DNA of 64,000 nt from Lentzea guizhouensis (GTDB lineage: Bacteria; Actinomycetota; Actinomycetes; Mycobacteriales; Pseudonocardiaceae), in NCBI RefSeq assembly GCF_001701025.1, contig NZ_CP016793.1, positions 5,952,001-6,016,000 of the forward strand, in the 5' to 3' direction. The notes beneath the pieces were generated by a model, which was not told where the DNA came from, did not search any database, and saw nothing but the letters and a program-made list of their open reading frames with translations. Shown here piece by piece: positions 41,727 through 51,445 of this stretch (positions are counted from its first letter, which is position 1; every line of letters starts with the position of its first letter). Made by a program: the position numbers and the translations under genes.

Positions 41727-42468
41727 GCGGCGAGCTTGTCACACGCGCCCACTGCGCGAGCGTCGGTCCGAGCACTTCGTACACGCGCGGGTCGAACGCC
41801 ATCCCGGTGTGCGTGCTGCCCACCTCGACGCACTCGGCGTACGGGTCCTGGCACAGCTCCCACGGCACGATGCCGTCCGCTCGCGAGAAGAACGAGATCG
41901 CCGGCACCCGCAACGGCTGGGTCATCGACGCGATGTTGTCCTGGTAGCACGGCCCGGTGATGCAGTCGGCGTTGAGCAGGCCGGGAAGCCCCGCCGCGGA
42001 GAGCCTGGTGAGGAACCGGGCGATGCGCATGACGTTGGGGTGCGCGCCCAGCGGGTCGAGCACCGGGCTGCTCATCATCACCAGGCCGCGCACCAGGTCC
42101 GGCCGCCGGGCGGCGGCCAGGCGTGCGAGGCCGCCGCCGCGGCTCTGGCCGAGCAGGACAACGGGGGCACGGGTCCGCTCGGCATGTCGGACGAGACTCG
42201 CCATGAGCCGTTCGAGCAGGTCGGTCGTGCAGCCGACGGTGAACCCGACCTTGGCGCTGACCGGGACGTACCCGCGGGCACGCAGCCACCACGACGCCGG
42301 GGCGAGACTGATGTCGCCCGCGCCGAAACCGGGCACCAGCACGACGCCGAGGCCGCCGCCCTCGGCCGGGTCGGCGTTGCGCCACACCGGATGGCGCATG
42401 AGCCTCGGCACGTCCACGAGCGCCCGGAAGGCACTCTCCCGTGCAGCAGATCGCACACCGTCGAACAT
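41686..42468 (-). CDS. Lipase-like alpha/beta hydrolase
   Basis: 260 residues. The fold shows VVLVPGFGAGD (oxyanion), the nucleophile elbow LLGQSRGGGLARLAAAR, an acid in FFSRADGIVPW, and histidine in GSTHTGMAFDP. A membrane-type signal is not evident. It resembles bacterial triacylglycerol lipases or acyltransferases of the LipB/EstA type. Substrate unknown. Same strand as the DUF2185 gene and overlapping it by 41 bases; the frameshifted discoidin gene lies 39 bases upstream. Confidence 0.8.
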   Translation of the reverse strand: MFDGVRSAARESAFRALVDVPRLMRHPVWRNADPAEGGGLGVVLVPGFGAGDISLAPASWWLRARGYVPVSAKVGFTVGCTTDLLERLMASLVRHAERTRAPVVLLGQSRGGGLARLAAARRPDLVRGLVMMSSPVLDPLGAHPNVMRIARFLTRLSAAGLPGLLNADCITGPCYQDNIASMTQPLRVPAISFFSRADGIVPWELCQDPYAECVEVGSTHTGMAFDPRVYEVLGPTLAQWARVTSSPRAGTAGDGVLSVR

Positions 42469-42507
42469 GCGTCGTGGTTTGCCCTGGGATCGTGCCCTAA
42501 ACCAGGG

Positions 42508-45370
42508 TCAGCGCACCGTGACGCTCGTGAGTGACGCGTCGCCCGGCCGCCAGCGCGTCGAGACGGCCACGTACCTGGCATCGGTTGCGGGGCCGTAGGT
42601 GCGGCCGTCCACGCTGTAGGAGACGGTGTGCGCCGGCTCCCGCCCGTCCGTCCACTTGAGCCGGACGTGCCCGATCCGGTGCACCGCGCCGAGGTCGACG
42701 ACCATCCGCCCGTCGCGCCCCGGTGTCCACGCCGTCCGGTCCTCGCCGTCGACCGCGCGGGCCGGATCGCTCATGCCGGGCGGCAGCACGGAGTTCGGGA
42801 ACGTGACGCGGCCCAGCGCGAGGTCGTCGACCGGAAACGCCTGCGCGCCGGGCATGGTCACCGTGCGGTCGCCGCGGCCCAGCACGACCCGCAGCGCGCC
42901 GCGCGTGGGTCGCGTGAACCGCGCCGGACCGCTGAACGTGCGGTGATGCCGGCCGGGATGCCGCGGACGGTGAACCACGGCGCCTCGACCCGTGCGGTGG
43001 CGGCGGGCAGCGTGAGGTCGTAGGAGATGCCGCCGGCCGTGGTGACCTGGGTGCCCCGGTACAGCCGCGAGCCGCGCACGTGGACGGTGCCGGTGACGTC
43101 GGCGTCCGACAGGTTGAACACGGTGAGGAACCCGTCCGCGCCGCTCGCCAGCACCGACGGCGGGCACTGCGGGGGAGCCTGCGCCGCGATCGCCCGCAGG
43201 TCGGCGCGCACGTAGCCCTCGACGAGCCCGGCGGGCACCGTGATCGTGTCGCCCTCGACCCTGATCGGCTCGGCGCCGCGCGCGACGAACCCGGCGGGCC
43301 GTCGACGTCCAGCCAGCCGGCGTGCTCAGGTCCGGCCGCGGGTACTCGGCGACCGTCGTCCACGCGGCGCGTCGGCCGACGTCTCGATCCGGTAGGCGCC
43401 CGCGGCGGTCTCCCAGCGCAGCCGCACGGTGCTCACCTGTGTTCGGCGCCGAGGTCCACCGCGAGCCAGCTGTCAGCCCGGCCGCGGTCGGTGCGGGAGA
43501 CCGCCCAGCGGGTGTCCGGGTCGCCGTCGGTGGCCATGGCGGGCGTGCGGCCGGTGTCGTGCGACGACGCCGTGGCCGGCTTGCCGCGGGCGAGGTCGCC
43601 GTTGACGTCGAAGTCGAACACCGAGTAGCCGTAGGTGGGATGCGGTCGCACGCCGACCATGCGGACGTGGCGGGCGGTGGTCGCCGGGAACGTCAGCTCG
43701 TCCACCCGGAAGGTCTCCCTGGCGCGCACGACCGCCGTGCCCGCGGCGCTCCGGTAGGTGCGGGTGCCGGTGAGGATCCCCGGCATGGCCAGGTTGTGCA
43801 CGTCCACGCGGCCCGGCGCGGGCAGCGCGCACACGATCGTGCCGGTGGGCAGCGTAGCGGTGCCGGCGAACCCGTCCGCGAACGCCAGCAAGCTCGCCGT
43901 GCCGTCGAAACCGTCGCGAACCCGTTGGTACACCACGGTGTTGCGCTGGGTGACCGCCTTGGCAGGCAGCAGCATGGGGGTGGTGCCGCTGATCGTGAAC
44001 AGCCAGTCGTCGTGCGCGGGCTGCCAGGCGAACTTCGTGAAGCCCGGCTTGGTGACCGTGGCGGCCCAGGCGGCGGTGGACTGATGGGTGAGCAGGCCGG
44101 GGTCGGCGCCGTGGTCGATCGTGAGCGAGGCGCGGGTGAAGAAGTCCTGTTCGGACACCGGAGCCGGCGCCGGCCGCAGCTGGTGCAGCAGGTAGCTGAT
44201 CGCGAGCTCGGCCCGTGCCTCCGGCTCGTACTTGGCCTCGCCGGAGAACTTCGCCAGCCGGTACGTCGGCGGGTGCGCCTGGTAGGCGAGCAACCGGGAG
44301 GCCAGCGCGACCTCCGCGCGGGCCGCCATCGGGTCGCGCAGCACCGTGGAGCGGAACGCGAGCGGGATGACGTCACGGCCGTAGAGGTGCTCGCGGTCGT
44401 CGACCATCGGCATCAGCGGCTCACCGGCGTCGCTCATGTTCGCGAGGATGGTGCGCCACAACAGTTCCCCGTTCGGTTGCCTGGTCAGCACCTCGGGCAG
44501 CGGACGGCCGGCGAGCAGGAAGTGCACGGCGTTGCGGCCCGACGTGCGCCACAGCTCCTCCTGGTAGTGCGGGCCGAACGAGCCGTGGTTCTCGACGATG
44601 AACGTGTCGTGCAGGTTCGTCGCGGTGTTGGCCGAGATCGGCACGCCGTCGACCAGGGCCGGGTTGGCGAGGTCGGCGGCGGGCAGCCCCGCCTCGTTGC
44701 GGCTCCACCGGCCGAACGCCTCCCGCCAGCCGGGCCCGTCGCCGTGCCAGGCCAGACCGGGTGCGAGCGCCTGGGCGTAGACGCCCATCTCCTCCAGCTT
44801 GGTGTCACCGCGGTGGCCGCCGACCAGGCCGTTCGGGGTCCAGCCGCCCGACCGCGGGTCGTTGCCGGTGCCGAGCGAGGTCGTGTAGTCGGCCTGGCCG
44901 CGGGCGATCGTCTCGACGTGCGAGCGCGTCTGCGCGTCCAGGTCCGGCCACAGCAGGCGGGCGGCCAGCACGAAGTAGGACTGGAACGTGGTGTCCCAGA
45001 ACAGCGTCTTGCCCCACTCGGTGCCACCGGCCAGCACGTTGCTCGCGGCGAAGTGCCTGATGGTGGCCAGCGTGCGGGCTTTGAGCACGTCCTTCTCGAC
45101 ACCGGCGAGCGCGGCGTCGTAGGTGCCCCTGGTGAGCAGCACGGCGTTGCCGAGCACGACCGCGAACCCGAAGTCGGTGCGCCGGTACCGGCCCGCTGTC
45201 TCGTCGAACTGGGTCTCCGACCACCGCGTGTGGCGCAGCAGCACCTCGTAGTACACGTCAGCGACACCGTGCTCCAGGACACCATGTTCCTGGGCTTGCG
45301 CGATCCCGGGCGTCACGGCCAGCAGGCCGGTGGCGTAGAGGAACTGCCTGCGGTTGATCAGCCATGACAT
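42508..45370 (-). pseudogene. Secreted all-helical enzyme with discoidin modules, frameshifted
   Basis: About 950 residues when frames are joined. Start MSWLINRRQFLYATGLLAVT has a twin-arginine-type signal. The next 430 residues are helical with TLFWDTTFQSYFVLAARLLWP and VENHGSFGPHYQEELW, suggesting an (alpha/alpha) toroid glycoside hydrolase or lyase. A discoidin module (SRTDRGRADSWLAVDLGAEH) begins near residue 630, followed by a beta-rich part and a second discoidin (MVVDLGAVHRIGHVRLKW). The frame changes near 43,437, 43,367, 43,330, 43,291 and 42,941, each consistent with loss of one base, while the protein continues. Five independent losses in one gene with intact flanking sequence look like sequence errors. 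The substrate is unknown. GGGAG ribosome site. Confidence 0.65.
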
Positions 45371-45473
45371 CGTTGTCAACTCCCGAGGTGAGACCGCTGA
45401 CATCGTGTGTGGACGGCCCCCTCCGGTCAAGGTGCTGGCGATTATCAGTCGATTTGCGGACAGATGAGGGAAT

Positions 45474-45491
45474 CTTCATCTTGGTCTCATG
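45474..45491. promoter_or_regulatory. Response-regulator box upstream of small membrane gene
   Basis: CTTCATCTTGGTCTCATG ends at the ATG of the small membrane gene (45489). Its 16-base core TCATCTyGGyCTCAyG recurs at 47,765-47,780, upstream of the transporter. The direct-repeat form is typical of OmpR/PhoB-type response regulators. Confidence 0.55.
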
Positions 45492-45785
45492 TCGGGCGCG
45501 GGCTTCAGGGGCAGGCTGGGCCGCATGCTGCCGTCCGCACGCACGGGCACGCTCCTCGTGGCCGTGCTCAGCGTGGCGTGCGCGGTCGCCGCCGTGCTGC
45601 TCGTGCTCACCGTGGTGCGGCCGGTGCCACCGCAGGTGCGCGCGCCAGAGGTCCAGATAGGACGATCCGCCCCGCCGACCACCCCGCCCGTGACCGCCAC
45701 GCCCACCCCCACGCCGGCGTCGACCCCCGGCGCCGTGCTGCCGCCACCGCCGCCGGTCACCGACGATGACGACGAGGACGACTGA
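45489..45785 (+). CDS. Small single-pass membrane protein with acidic tail
   Basis: 98 residues. One hydrophobic helix (TGTLLVAVLSVACAVAAVLLVL) follows a short basic N-terminus, so the N-terminus is inside. The outside part is proline/threonine-rich (PPTTPPVTATPTPTPASTPG) and ends in a run of aspartates and one glutamate. It is not a known family. It lies directly upstream of the sensor kinase gene and shares its transcript, so it may be an accessory sensor or a metal/cation-binding probe. The start lies on the response-regulator box. Confidence 0.6.
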   Translation: MSGAGFRGRLGRMLPSARTGTLLVAVLSVACAVAAVLLVLTVVRPVPPQVRAPEVQIGRSAPPTTPPVTATPTPTPASTPGAVLPPPPPVTDDDDEDD

Positions 45786-45786
45786 C

Positions 45787-47085
45787 TTGCCCGCACGCGT
45801 GAAGATCATGTGCTGGCTCCTCGGCCTCATGGCACTCGTGCTCGCGACCGTCGTGGTGGTCGTGTGGCGGCTGCTGCTCGTCGAGGTCGACGACCGGGTG
45901 AACCGGGCGCTCGAACAGGAGACCAACGAGTTCAGCACCTACGCCGAGACGCACTCGGGCACCGCGCGGTCGGTGACCGAGGCGCACCTGAAGCTGCAGT
46001 ACCCGGACGAGTTCGAGCTGCACCTGGCCGTGCTGCCCGACGGTGTGGTCGTGCAGCGGGCCGACCACACCCACCCGCTCGACCACGACCGCTCAGTCGT
46101 GAACGCCATCGTCGCGGCACCGCGGTCGTGGGGCGTGGCGGCGACGGCGGCGGGCCCGTTCCGCTGGGCGAAGGTGCACGCGACGGCCGGCGGCACGGAC
46201 GTGTGGTTCGTGACCGGCTACTTCGAGGACGGCGTGACCGGCCCGGTCGACTCGACCGTGCGCGTGCTGGTCGTGGTGTCGCTGATCGGGCTGCTGATCG
46301 CCGCGCTGATCGCGTGGCTGGTGGCGGGGGTGATCCTGGCACCGGTGCGCGCGGTCCGGCAGGCCGCCGAGCAGATCACCGAGGACGACCTGACCCGCCG
46401 CATCACCGTGTCCGGGCGTGACGACGTGGCCGCGCTGGCCTCGCAGTTCAACGCGATGCTGGACCGGCTGGAGCAGGCGTTCCGCGAGCAGCGCGAGTTC
46501 CTCGACGACGCCTCGCACGAGCTGCGCACGCCGATCACGATCGTGCGCGGCCACCTGGAGCTGCTCGGCGACGACCCCTTTGAGCGGGCCGAGGTCGTCC
46601 GGCTGTGCACCGACGAGCTCGACCGGATGGCGCGGCTGGTCGAGGACCTGTTGCTGCTGGCCAAGGCCCAGCGCCCGGACTTCCTGCGCCCGGTACCGGT
46701 CAGCCTGCCCGAGCTCACCAGCGACATCGACGCGAAGCTGCGTGCGCTGGGCGACCGGCGCTGGGTGCTGGACTCGATCGCGGAGGGGGAGGCCGTGCTG
46801 GACCCGCAGCGCATCACCCAGGCCGTGGTGCAGCTGGCGTCGAACGCGCTGCGGTACACATCCGCCGGCGCCGAGATCCGGTTCGGGTCCGCTGTGGACG
46901 GTGTGGTGTCGTTCTGGGTGGCGGACTCCGGCTCCGGTGTGCGGGACTCGTCCCGGCTGTTCTCCCGCGCCACCGGCCTCGGCCTGCCGATCGTGAAGGC
47001 CATCGCGGAAGCCCACAACGGGCGCGTGCGGGTCGCGTCGGTGCCGGGCGAGGGAGCGACGTTCACCGTGGAGGTGCCCAGATGA
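45787..47085 (+). CDS. Two-component sensor histidine kinase
   Basis: About 432 residues from TTG 45787 (GAGGA site); ATG 45766 is an alternative. Transmembrane helix 1 (IMCWLLGLMALVLATVVVVVW), an extracellular domain of about 120 residues, helix 2 (VLVVVSLIGLLIAALIAWLV), HAMP, then HisKA with FLDDASHELRTPITIVRGHL (phosphorylated histidine) and HATPase with LASNALRYTSAG (N box), VADSGSGVRD (G1) and ATGLGLPIVKAIAEAHNG (G2). It signals to the response regulator, whose start overlaps its stop (ATGA). The stimulus is unknown. Confidence 0.93.
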   Translation: MPARVKIMCWLLGLMALVLATVVVVVWRLLLVEVDDRVNRALEQETNEFSTYAETHSGTARSVTEAHLKLQYPDEFELHLAVLPDGVVVQRADHTHPLDHDRSVVNAIVAAPRSWGVAATAAGPFRWAKVHATAGGTDVWFVTGYFEDGVTGPVDSTVRVLVVVSLIGLLIAALIAWLVAGVILAPVRAVRQAAEQITEDDLTRRITVSGRDDVAALASQFNAMLDRLEQAFREQREFLDDASHELRTPITIVRGHLELLGDDPFERAEVVRLCTDELDRMARLVEDLLLLAKAQRPDFLRPVPVSLPELTSDIDAKLRALGDRRWVLDSIAEGEAVLDPQRITQAVVQLASNALRYTSAGAEIRFGSAVDGVVSFWVADSGSGVRDSSRLFSRATGLGLPIVKAIAEAHNGRVRVASVPGEGATFTVEVPR

Positions 47086-47735
47086 CCGGCCGGATCCTGA
47101 TCGTGGAGGACGAGGAGCGGATCGCCTCGTTCGTGGAGAAGGGACTGCGCGCCAACGGTTTCTCGACCTCGGTCGTGTCGTCGGGTGCGGACGCGCTGTC
47201 GTGGGCGGCGTCGTTCGACCTGGTGGTGCTCGACCTCGGCCTGTCCGACGTGGACGGCTTCACGGTGCTGCGCTCGATGCGCGCGGAGGGGATCGCCACG
47301 CCGGTGATCATCCTGACCGCACGCGACTCGGTGCACGACACGGTGGCCGGCCTGTCCGGTGGTGCCGACGACTACATGACCAAGCCGTTCCGGTTCGAGG
47401 AGCTGCTGGCGCGCGTGCGGTTGCGGCTGCGGCCACCCGGCGTGCCCGAGGCGACGGTGCTGTCGGCCGGGACGCTGTCGCTGGACCTGCGCACCCGGCA
47501 GGCCGTGCTGCCGTCCGGGCCGGTGGACCTGACCGCGCGGGAGTTCGCGTTGCTGGAGCTGTTCCTGCGCCATCCCGGGCAGGTGCTGGTGCGCGAGCAG
47601 ATCCTGTCGCACGTGTGGGGGTACGACTTCGACCCGGGGTCCAACGTGGTCGACGTCTACGTCCGGTCGCTGCGGCGCAAGATCGGTGCGGAGCGGGTGG
47701 AGACCGTGCGGGGGATGGGCTACCGCCTCGTGTGA
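47082..47735 (+). CDS. OmpR-family response regulator
   Basis: 217 residues. Receiver domain: ILIVEDEERIASFV (acidic pair), VVLDLGLSDVDGF (phosphorylated aspartate), IILTARDSVHD (threonine switch), DYMTKPFRFEELLA (lysine). C-terminal winged helix: LTAREFALLELFLRHPGQVL and VVDVYVRSLRRKIG, ending VRGMGYRLV. Start overlaps the sensor stop. It probably binds the repeated box before the small gene and before the transporter. Confidence 0.95.
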   Translation: MTGRILIVEDEERIASFVEKGLRANGFSTSVVSSGADALSWAASFDLVVLDLGLSDVDGFTVLRSMRAEGIATPVIILTARDSVHDTVAGLSGGADDYMTKPFRFEELLARVRLRLRPPGVPEATVLSAGTLSLDLRTRQAVLPSGPVDLTAREFALLELFLRHPGQVLVREQILSHVWGYDFDPGSNVVDVYVRSLRRKIGAERVETVRGMGYRLV

Positions 47736-47763
47736 CGGATGCTCGTGACTGGATGAAGGTCCT

Positions 47764-47780
47764 CTCATCTCGGCCTCACG
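47764..47780. promoter_or_regulatory. Response-regulator box upstream of transporter
   Basis: CTCATCTCGGCCTCACG, of which bases 47,765-47,780 match the core TCATCTyGGyCTCAyG found upstream of the small membrane gene at 45,474-45,491. It lies about 35 bases before the transporter start. Confidence 0.55.
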
Positions 47781-47813
47781 CTGAGGTCAGCGCCGGTCGG
47801 CAGGGTTGTCGGC

Positions 47814-49679
47814 ATGATCGTGACGCTGGCGGTGTTCGTGGTGGCGGTGGTGCTGTGGGTCTGCACCCCGCTCGACGACACGTTCGTGGCCGTGGCCGCC
47901 GTGGTGGCGCTGCTGCTGTTCGGGGTGCTGCCGGCTTCGGCCCTGGCGGTGCTGGGCGGCTCCACGACGTGGCTGCTGATCGCGGCCTTCGTGCTGGCGT
48001 GCGGGGTGACCGCGTCGGGCCTGCCGGGGCGCCTGGCGTCGGCTCTGGTCGGCCGGGCCCGTTCGGTGCGCGGCCTGTTCCACCTGGTCGCCGTGGCGTT
48101 GTTGCTGACGGCGTTCTTCGTGCCGTCGACGTCCGGGCGCGCGGCGCTGGCGTTGCCGGTGTTCGGCGCCCTGTCGGAACGGCTGGACCGCCGGGTGACG
48201 CGCGCTCTGGGCGTGCTGTTCCCGTCGGTGATCCTGCTGACGGCCGTCGCCACGCTGGTCGGGGCGGGCGCGCACCTGATCACGAGCTCACTGCTGGAGT
48301 CGGCGACGGGTCAGGGCATGGGGTTCGGGCAGTGGCTGCTGCTCGGGCTGCCGCTGGCGGTGGTGAGCGCGCACGTGACGGCCGAGATCGTGCTGTGCTG
48401 TTCACGACGCGAGCGGACCGCGCGACACCGCTCGCCGGTCCGCTGACCAGGACACGCTGCGGCTCGCCGTTCCCGTCGCGCGCACCTCGCAGCGTTCCGG
48501 CGCGCCAGCACACGTGCTCGCCTTCCGCTCGCACGGCCGCAGCGTTCCGGCTTGCCCAGCACCTCGCTCGCCACTCCCGAGCCGCGCGCCACTCCTGACC
48601 GCGCACCTTGCCGCTCGCGCTCCCGAGCCGCGCCTGCCGCTCGCCGCTCCTGCGCCGCGCACTCACTCGCCACCGTCGCAGCGCGGAGCGAGGGTCCCCT
48701 CCAAGGGGTCCCCTTTTCCAATTCTCCCAGACAGCACCGACAATTCCGGCCGCTCGCCCGTCTGCGCAGCTCAACGCTCACCAAGCCGGAACTCACCGCG
48801 CTCATCACCGTCCTCACGGTCTCCGCCCTCTGGCTCACCGAACCGTGGCACGGCCTTCCGCCCGAGATCCCCGCCCTCGCCGCTCGCACGGCCCGCAGCG
48901 TTCCGGCCTTGCCCAGCGCACCTCGCCGCTCGCCACTCCCGAGCGCGCCACTCCTGACCCGCGCACCTTGCCGCTCGCCGCTCCCGAGCCGCGCGCCCTG
49001 CCGCTCGCCGCTCCTGCGCCGCGCACTCACTCCCTCGCCACCGTCGCAGCGCGGAGCGAGTCTGCGCAGCTCAACGCTCACCAAGCCGGAACTCACCGCG
49101 CTCATCACCGTCCTCACGGTCTCCGCCCTCTGGCTCACCGAACCGTGGCACGGCCTTCCGCCCGAGATCCCCGCCCTCGCCGGCGCCGTCGCCATCACCG
49201 CCCCGCGCCTCGGCACCACCACCCTCAAGCACGCCCTCACCACCGTGCCGTGGGACCTCCTGATCTTCATGGCCGCCACCACCGCCCTCGGCACCGCGCT
49301 GGTCAAGTCCGGCGCCGCCCACCACGCCGCCCACCTCATCACCACCGAGGCCCTGCTGCCGACCGTGATCGCCGTCAGCCTGCTCGCCCACCTTGTGATC
49401 CAGTCGCGCTCGGCCCGCTCGTCCGTCCTGGTGCCGATCGTCATCCCGCTCGCCGCCGCCGCGGGCCTCAACCCCGCCGCCCTCGCGTTCGCCTCCACCG
49501 CGGCCGCCGGCTTCTGCCACACGCTCACCTCCTCCGCGAAGCCGGTCGCCCTGTTCTCGCACGCCTACCGCCCGCGCGACCTGCTCAAGCTCTCCGCCGT
49601 CCTCGCCCCGGTCACCGCACTGCTCGTGTGGACCTGCGCCACCCAGCTGTGGCCGCACCTCGGCCTCCCACTGCACTAG
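47814..49679 (+). pseudogene. SLC13/DASS-type carrier split by repeat-rich insertion
   Basis: The N-terminal half (47,814-48,409) starts MIVTLAVFVVAVVLWVCTPL and shows about five helices, including VPSTSGRAALALPVFGAL of the first scaffold repeat. A one-base loss near 48,397 breaks the frame after AHVTAEIVL. The C-terminal half (from 49,061) begins LTKPELTALITVLTVSALWL and contains the second repeat QSRSARSSVLVPIVIPLAAAAG and the helix FASTAAAGFCHTLTSSAKPV. These are the paired motifs of divalent-anion:sodium symporters. About 650 bases with repeats separate the halves. The gene sits between the two-component system and a glycerate kinase, so the substrate may be glycerate or a dicarboxylate. 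Confidence 0.6.
48528..49182 (+). repeat. Tandem-type duplication inside the carrier gene
   Basis: A 123-base segment is present twice without a difference, at 48,760-48,882 and 49,060-49,182, exactly 300 bases apart and in the same frame. It encodes the start of the second carrier half. Each copy is preceded by a CTCGC/CCGAG-rich block of about 165-178 bases (48,528-48,692 and 48,883-49,060). The two blocks differ mainly by one-base gaps in runs. An insertion with duplication or an assembly fault is likely. Confidence 0.75.
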
Positions 49680-49691
49680 AAAGGAACCCCG

Positions 49692-50825
49692 ATGCGCTTC
49701 CTCGTCGCCCCCAGCGGTTTCAAGGAGTCCCTCGACGCCGTGGCCGTCGCCGACGCGATCGCCGCCGGCATCCACCGCGTCGTCCCCGGCGCCGTCGTCG
49801 ACAAGGTCCCGCTCGTCGACGGCGGCGAAGGCTCCGCCGCCGCCCTCGCCGAGGCCACCGGCGGCACCCTCGTCCCGGCACTGGTCACCGGCCCCACCGG
49901 CGACCAGGTCCCGTCCCACTTCGCCCTGCTCGGCGGCCCCGGCCCGCGCACCGCCGTCGTCGAGATGGCCGCCTGCGCGGGCCTCCGCCTGGTCCCCAAG
50001 GACCACCGCGACCCGACCACCACCACGACCTACGGCGTCGGCGAGCTCATCAAGGCCGCCCTCGACCTCGGCGTCGACCACGTCCTCATCGGCTGCGGCG
50101 ACTCCGGCACCAGCGACGGCGGCGCGGGCGCGCTGCAAGCACTCGGCGCCCACGTCCTCGACGCCCACGGCCGCGAAATCCCCCGCGGTGGCGCCGCTCT
50201 CGCCCGCGCCCGCACCCTCGACCTGTCCGAAGTGGACCCACGTCTGGACAAGGTGGACATCACCGTGGCCTGCAACCCGCACAACGTCCTGACCGGCCCC
50301 CGCGGCGTCGCTCGCGTCTTCGGCCCCCAGAAGGGCGCCACCCCACCCCAGGTCGACCAGCTCGCCGCCGCACTGGACAACTGGGCGAACCTCCTCGGCG
50401 ACGTCCACACCATCCCCGGCGGCGGCGCCTCAGGAGGCCTCGGCGCCGGCCTGCACGCCCTCGGCGCCACCCTCGTCCCGCGCTTCGACGTCATCCTCGA
50501 CCACTCCGACCTCGACGCCCGCCTCCCGCACGCCGACCTCGTCATCACCGCCGAAGGAGCCATCGACGCCCAGACCCCGCACGGCAAGGTCCCCGCCGAA
50601 GTCGCCCGCCGCGCCAAGCGCCACGGCAAGCCCGTCATCGCAATGGCCGGCACCATCGGCGCCGACGCCCGCGTGAACCACGACGTCGGCATCGACGCCT
50701 ACACCAGCATCATCGCCGCACCCGTCGCGCTCGACACGGCCATCGCGACTGCCGCGTGCCTGCTGACGGACGCGACCGAACGCACGTTGCGGCTGGTGCT
50801 GGTCGGGGCGGCGCTCACCCGGTGA
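49692..50825 (+). CDS. Glycerate 2-kinase (GlxK/GarK type)
   Basis: 377 residues. FLVAPSGFKESLDAVAVADAI and VPLVDGGEGSAAALAEATGG are the N-terminal family blocks. GCGDSGTSDGGAGALQALGA and ACNPHNVLTGPRGVARVFGPQ hold the nucleotide and glycerate sites, and PGGGASGGLGAGL follows. It phosphorylates D-glycerate at the 2-position with ATP. A GAAAGGA ribosome site precedes ATG 49,692, 12 bases after the carrier stop, so it is in one operon with the transporter and is probably used for uptake and entry of glycerate. The last 11 bases overlap the convergent NlpC-like gene. Confidence 0.92.
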   Translation: MRFLVAPSGFKESLDAVAVADAIAAGIHRVVPGAVVDKVPLVDGGEGSAAALAEATGGTLVPALVTGPTGDQVPSHFALLGGPGPRTAVVEMAACAGLRLVPKDHRDPTTTTTYGVGELIKAALDLGVDHVLIGCGDSGTSDGGAGALQALGAHVLDAHGREIPRGGAALARARTLDLSEVDPRLDKVDITVACNPHNVLTGPRGVARVFGPQKGATPPQVDQLAAALDNWANLLGDVHTIPGGGASGGLGAGLHALGATLVPRFDVILDHSDLDARLPHADLVITAEGAIDAQTPHGKVPAEVARRAKRHGKPVIAMAGTIGADARVNHDVGIDAYTSIIAAPVALDTAIATAACLLTDATERTLRLVLVGAALTR

Positions 50826-51426
50826 CCGCGATCTCCTCACCCAGCTTCGCCCCGTCCAGCAGCTCCAGGTCGTCCCCGCTCCAGAACCTCCCCGGGTCGT
50901 ACCAGTTCGGCCGCCGCTTCGGCAGCAACCCCATCGCCTCGTACGTCACCGCCACGATCTCCGCGCAAAAAGCGCTCTCCAGCGTCGCGTCCGCCTTCGC
51001 GCGCAACGGAACGCGCCCGCGCACCCACCGCGACGCCAGCCGGGCGGTGGTCGGGAACGGCGTGCCGTCCAGGCGTGCGATCGTCTGCAGGGCCGCGTCC
51101 TCCATCTCACGGGTCACGGGGTGGTCGAGCTGCCGCAGCCACGCGCGCTGGCCGTACTTGTCGTGCCACGTCACCACGGCGTCGCGCAGGTCGTGGAGCT
51201 GGGCGCCGCGGTGGTGGGTGCCCGACCACATGTCCTTGAGCGACTTGCCGAGCTCCGCGTGCCACATGAGCGGCGGGAGGTCGTCGAGCACCACGGCCAT
51301 GCCGACGTGGTTGACCGGGCTGTTCGTCATGGCCTGGATCGCGCGGTCCGCGGCGCTGCGGCCGCGGAACACCCACACGTCACCGGTGCGGGTCAGGTCG
51401 ACGGCTTCGTCCAGGGTTATCGCCAT
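50815..51426 (-). CDS. YiiX/NlpC-P60-like permuted cysteine hydrolase
   Basis: 203 residues. LTRTGDVWVFRGRSAADRAI, NSPVNHVGMAVVLDDLPP with the histidine, and LESAFCAEIVAVTYEAMGLL with the nucleophilic cysteine have the permuted NlpC/P60 (DUF830/YiiX) order. Such enzymes cleave peptide, amide or lipid-amide bonds. No signal peptide is present, so it may act in the cytoplasm. ATG 51426 (MAITLDE); an upstream ATG is possible. It is divergent from a 53-residue membrane peptide with only 19 bases between. Confidence 0.7.
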   Translation of the reverse strand: MAITLDEAVDLTRTGDVWVFRGRSAADRAIQAMTNSPVNHVGMAVVLDDLPPLMWHAELGKSLKDMWSGTHHRGAQLHDLRDAVVTWHDKYGQRAWLRQLDHPVTREMEDAALQTIARLDGTPFPTTARLASRWVRGRVPLRAKADATLESAFCAEIVAVTYEAMGLLPKRRPNWYDPGRFWSGDDLELLDGAKLGEEIAVTG

Positions 51427-51445
51427 GACCACGTAGCCTAGGCAC

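Noticed and set aside
48552..49060. Upstream extension of the carrier C-terminal frame as one long gene
   Set aside because: The extension is repeat-derived sequence (alanine/arginine/proline-rich) and duplicates a carrier helix; not a plausible native N-terminus.
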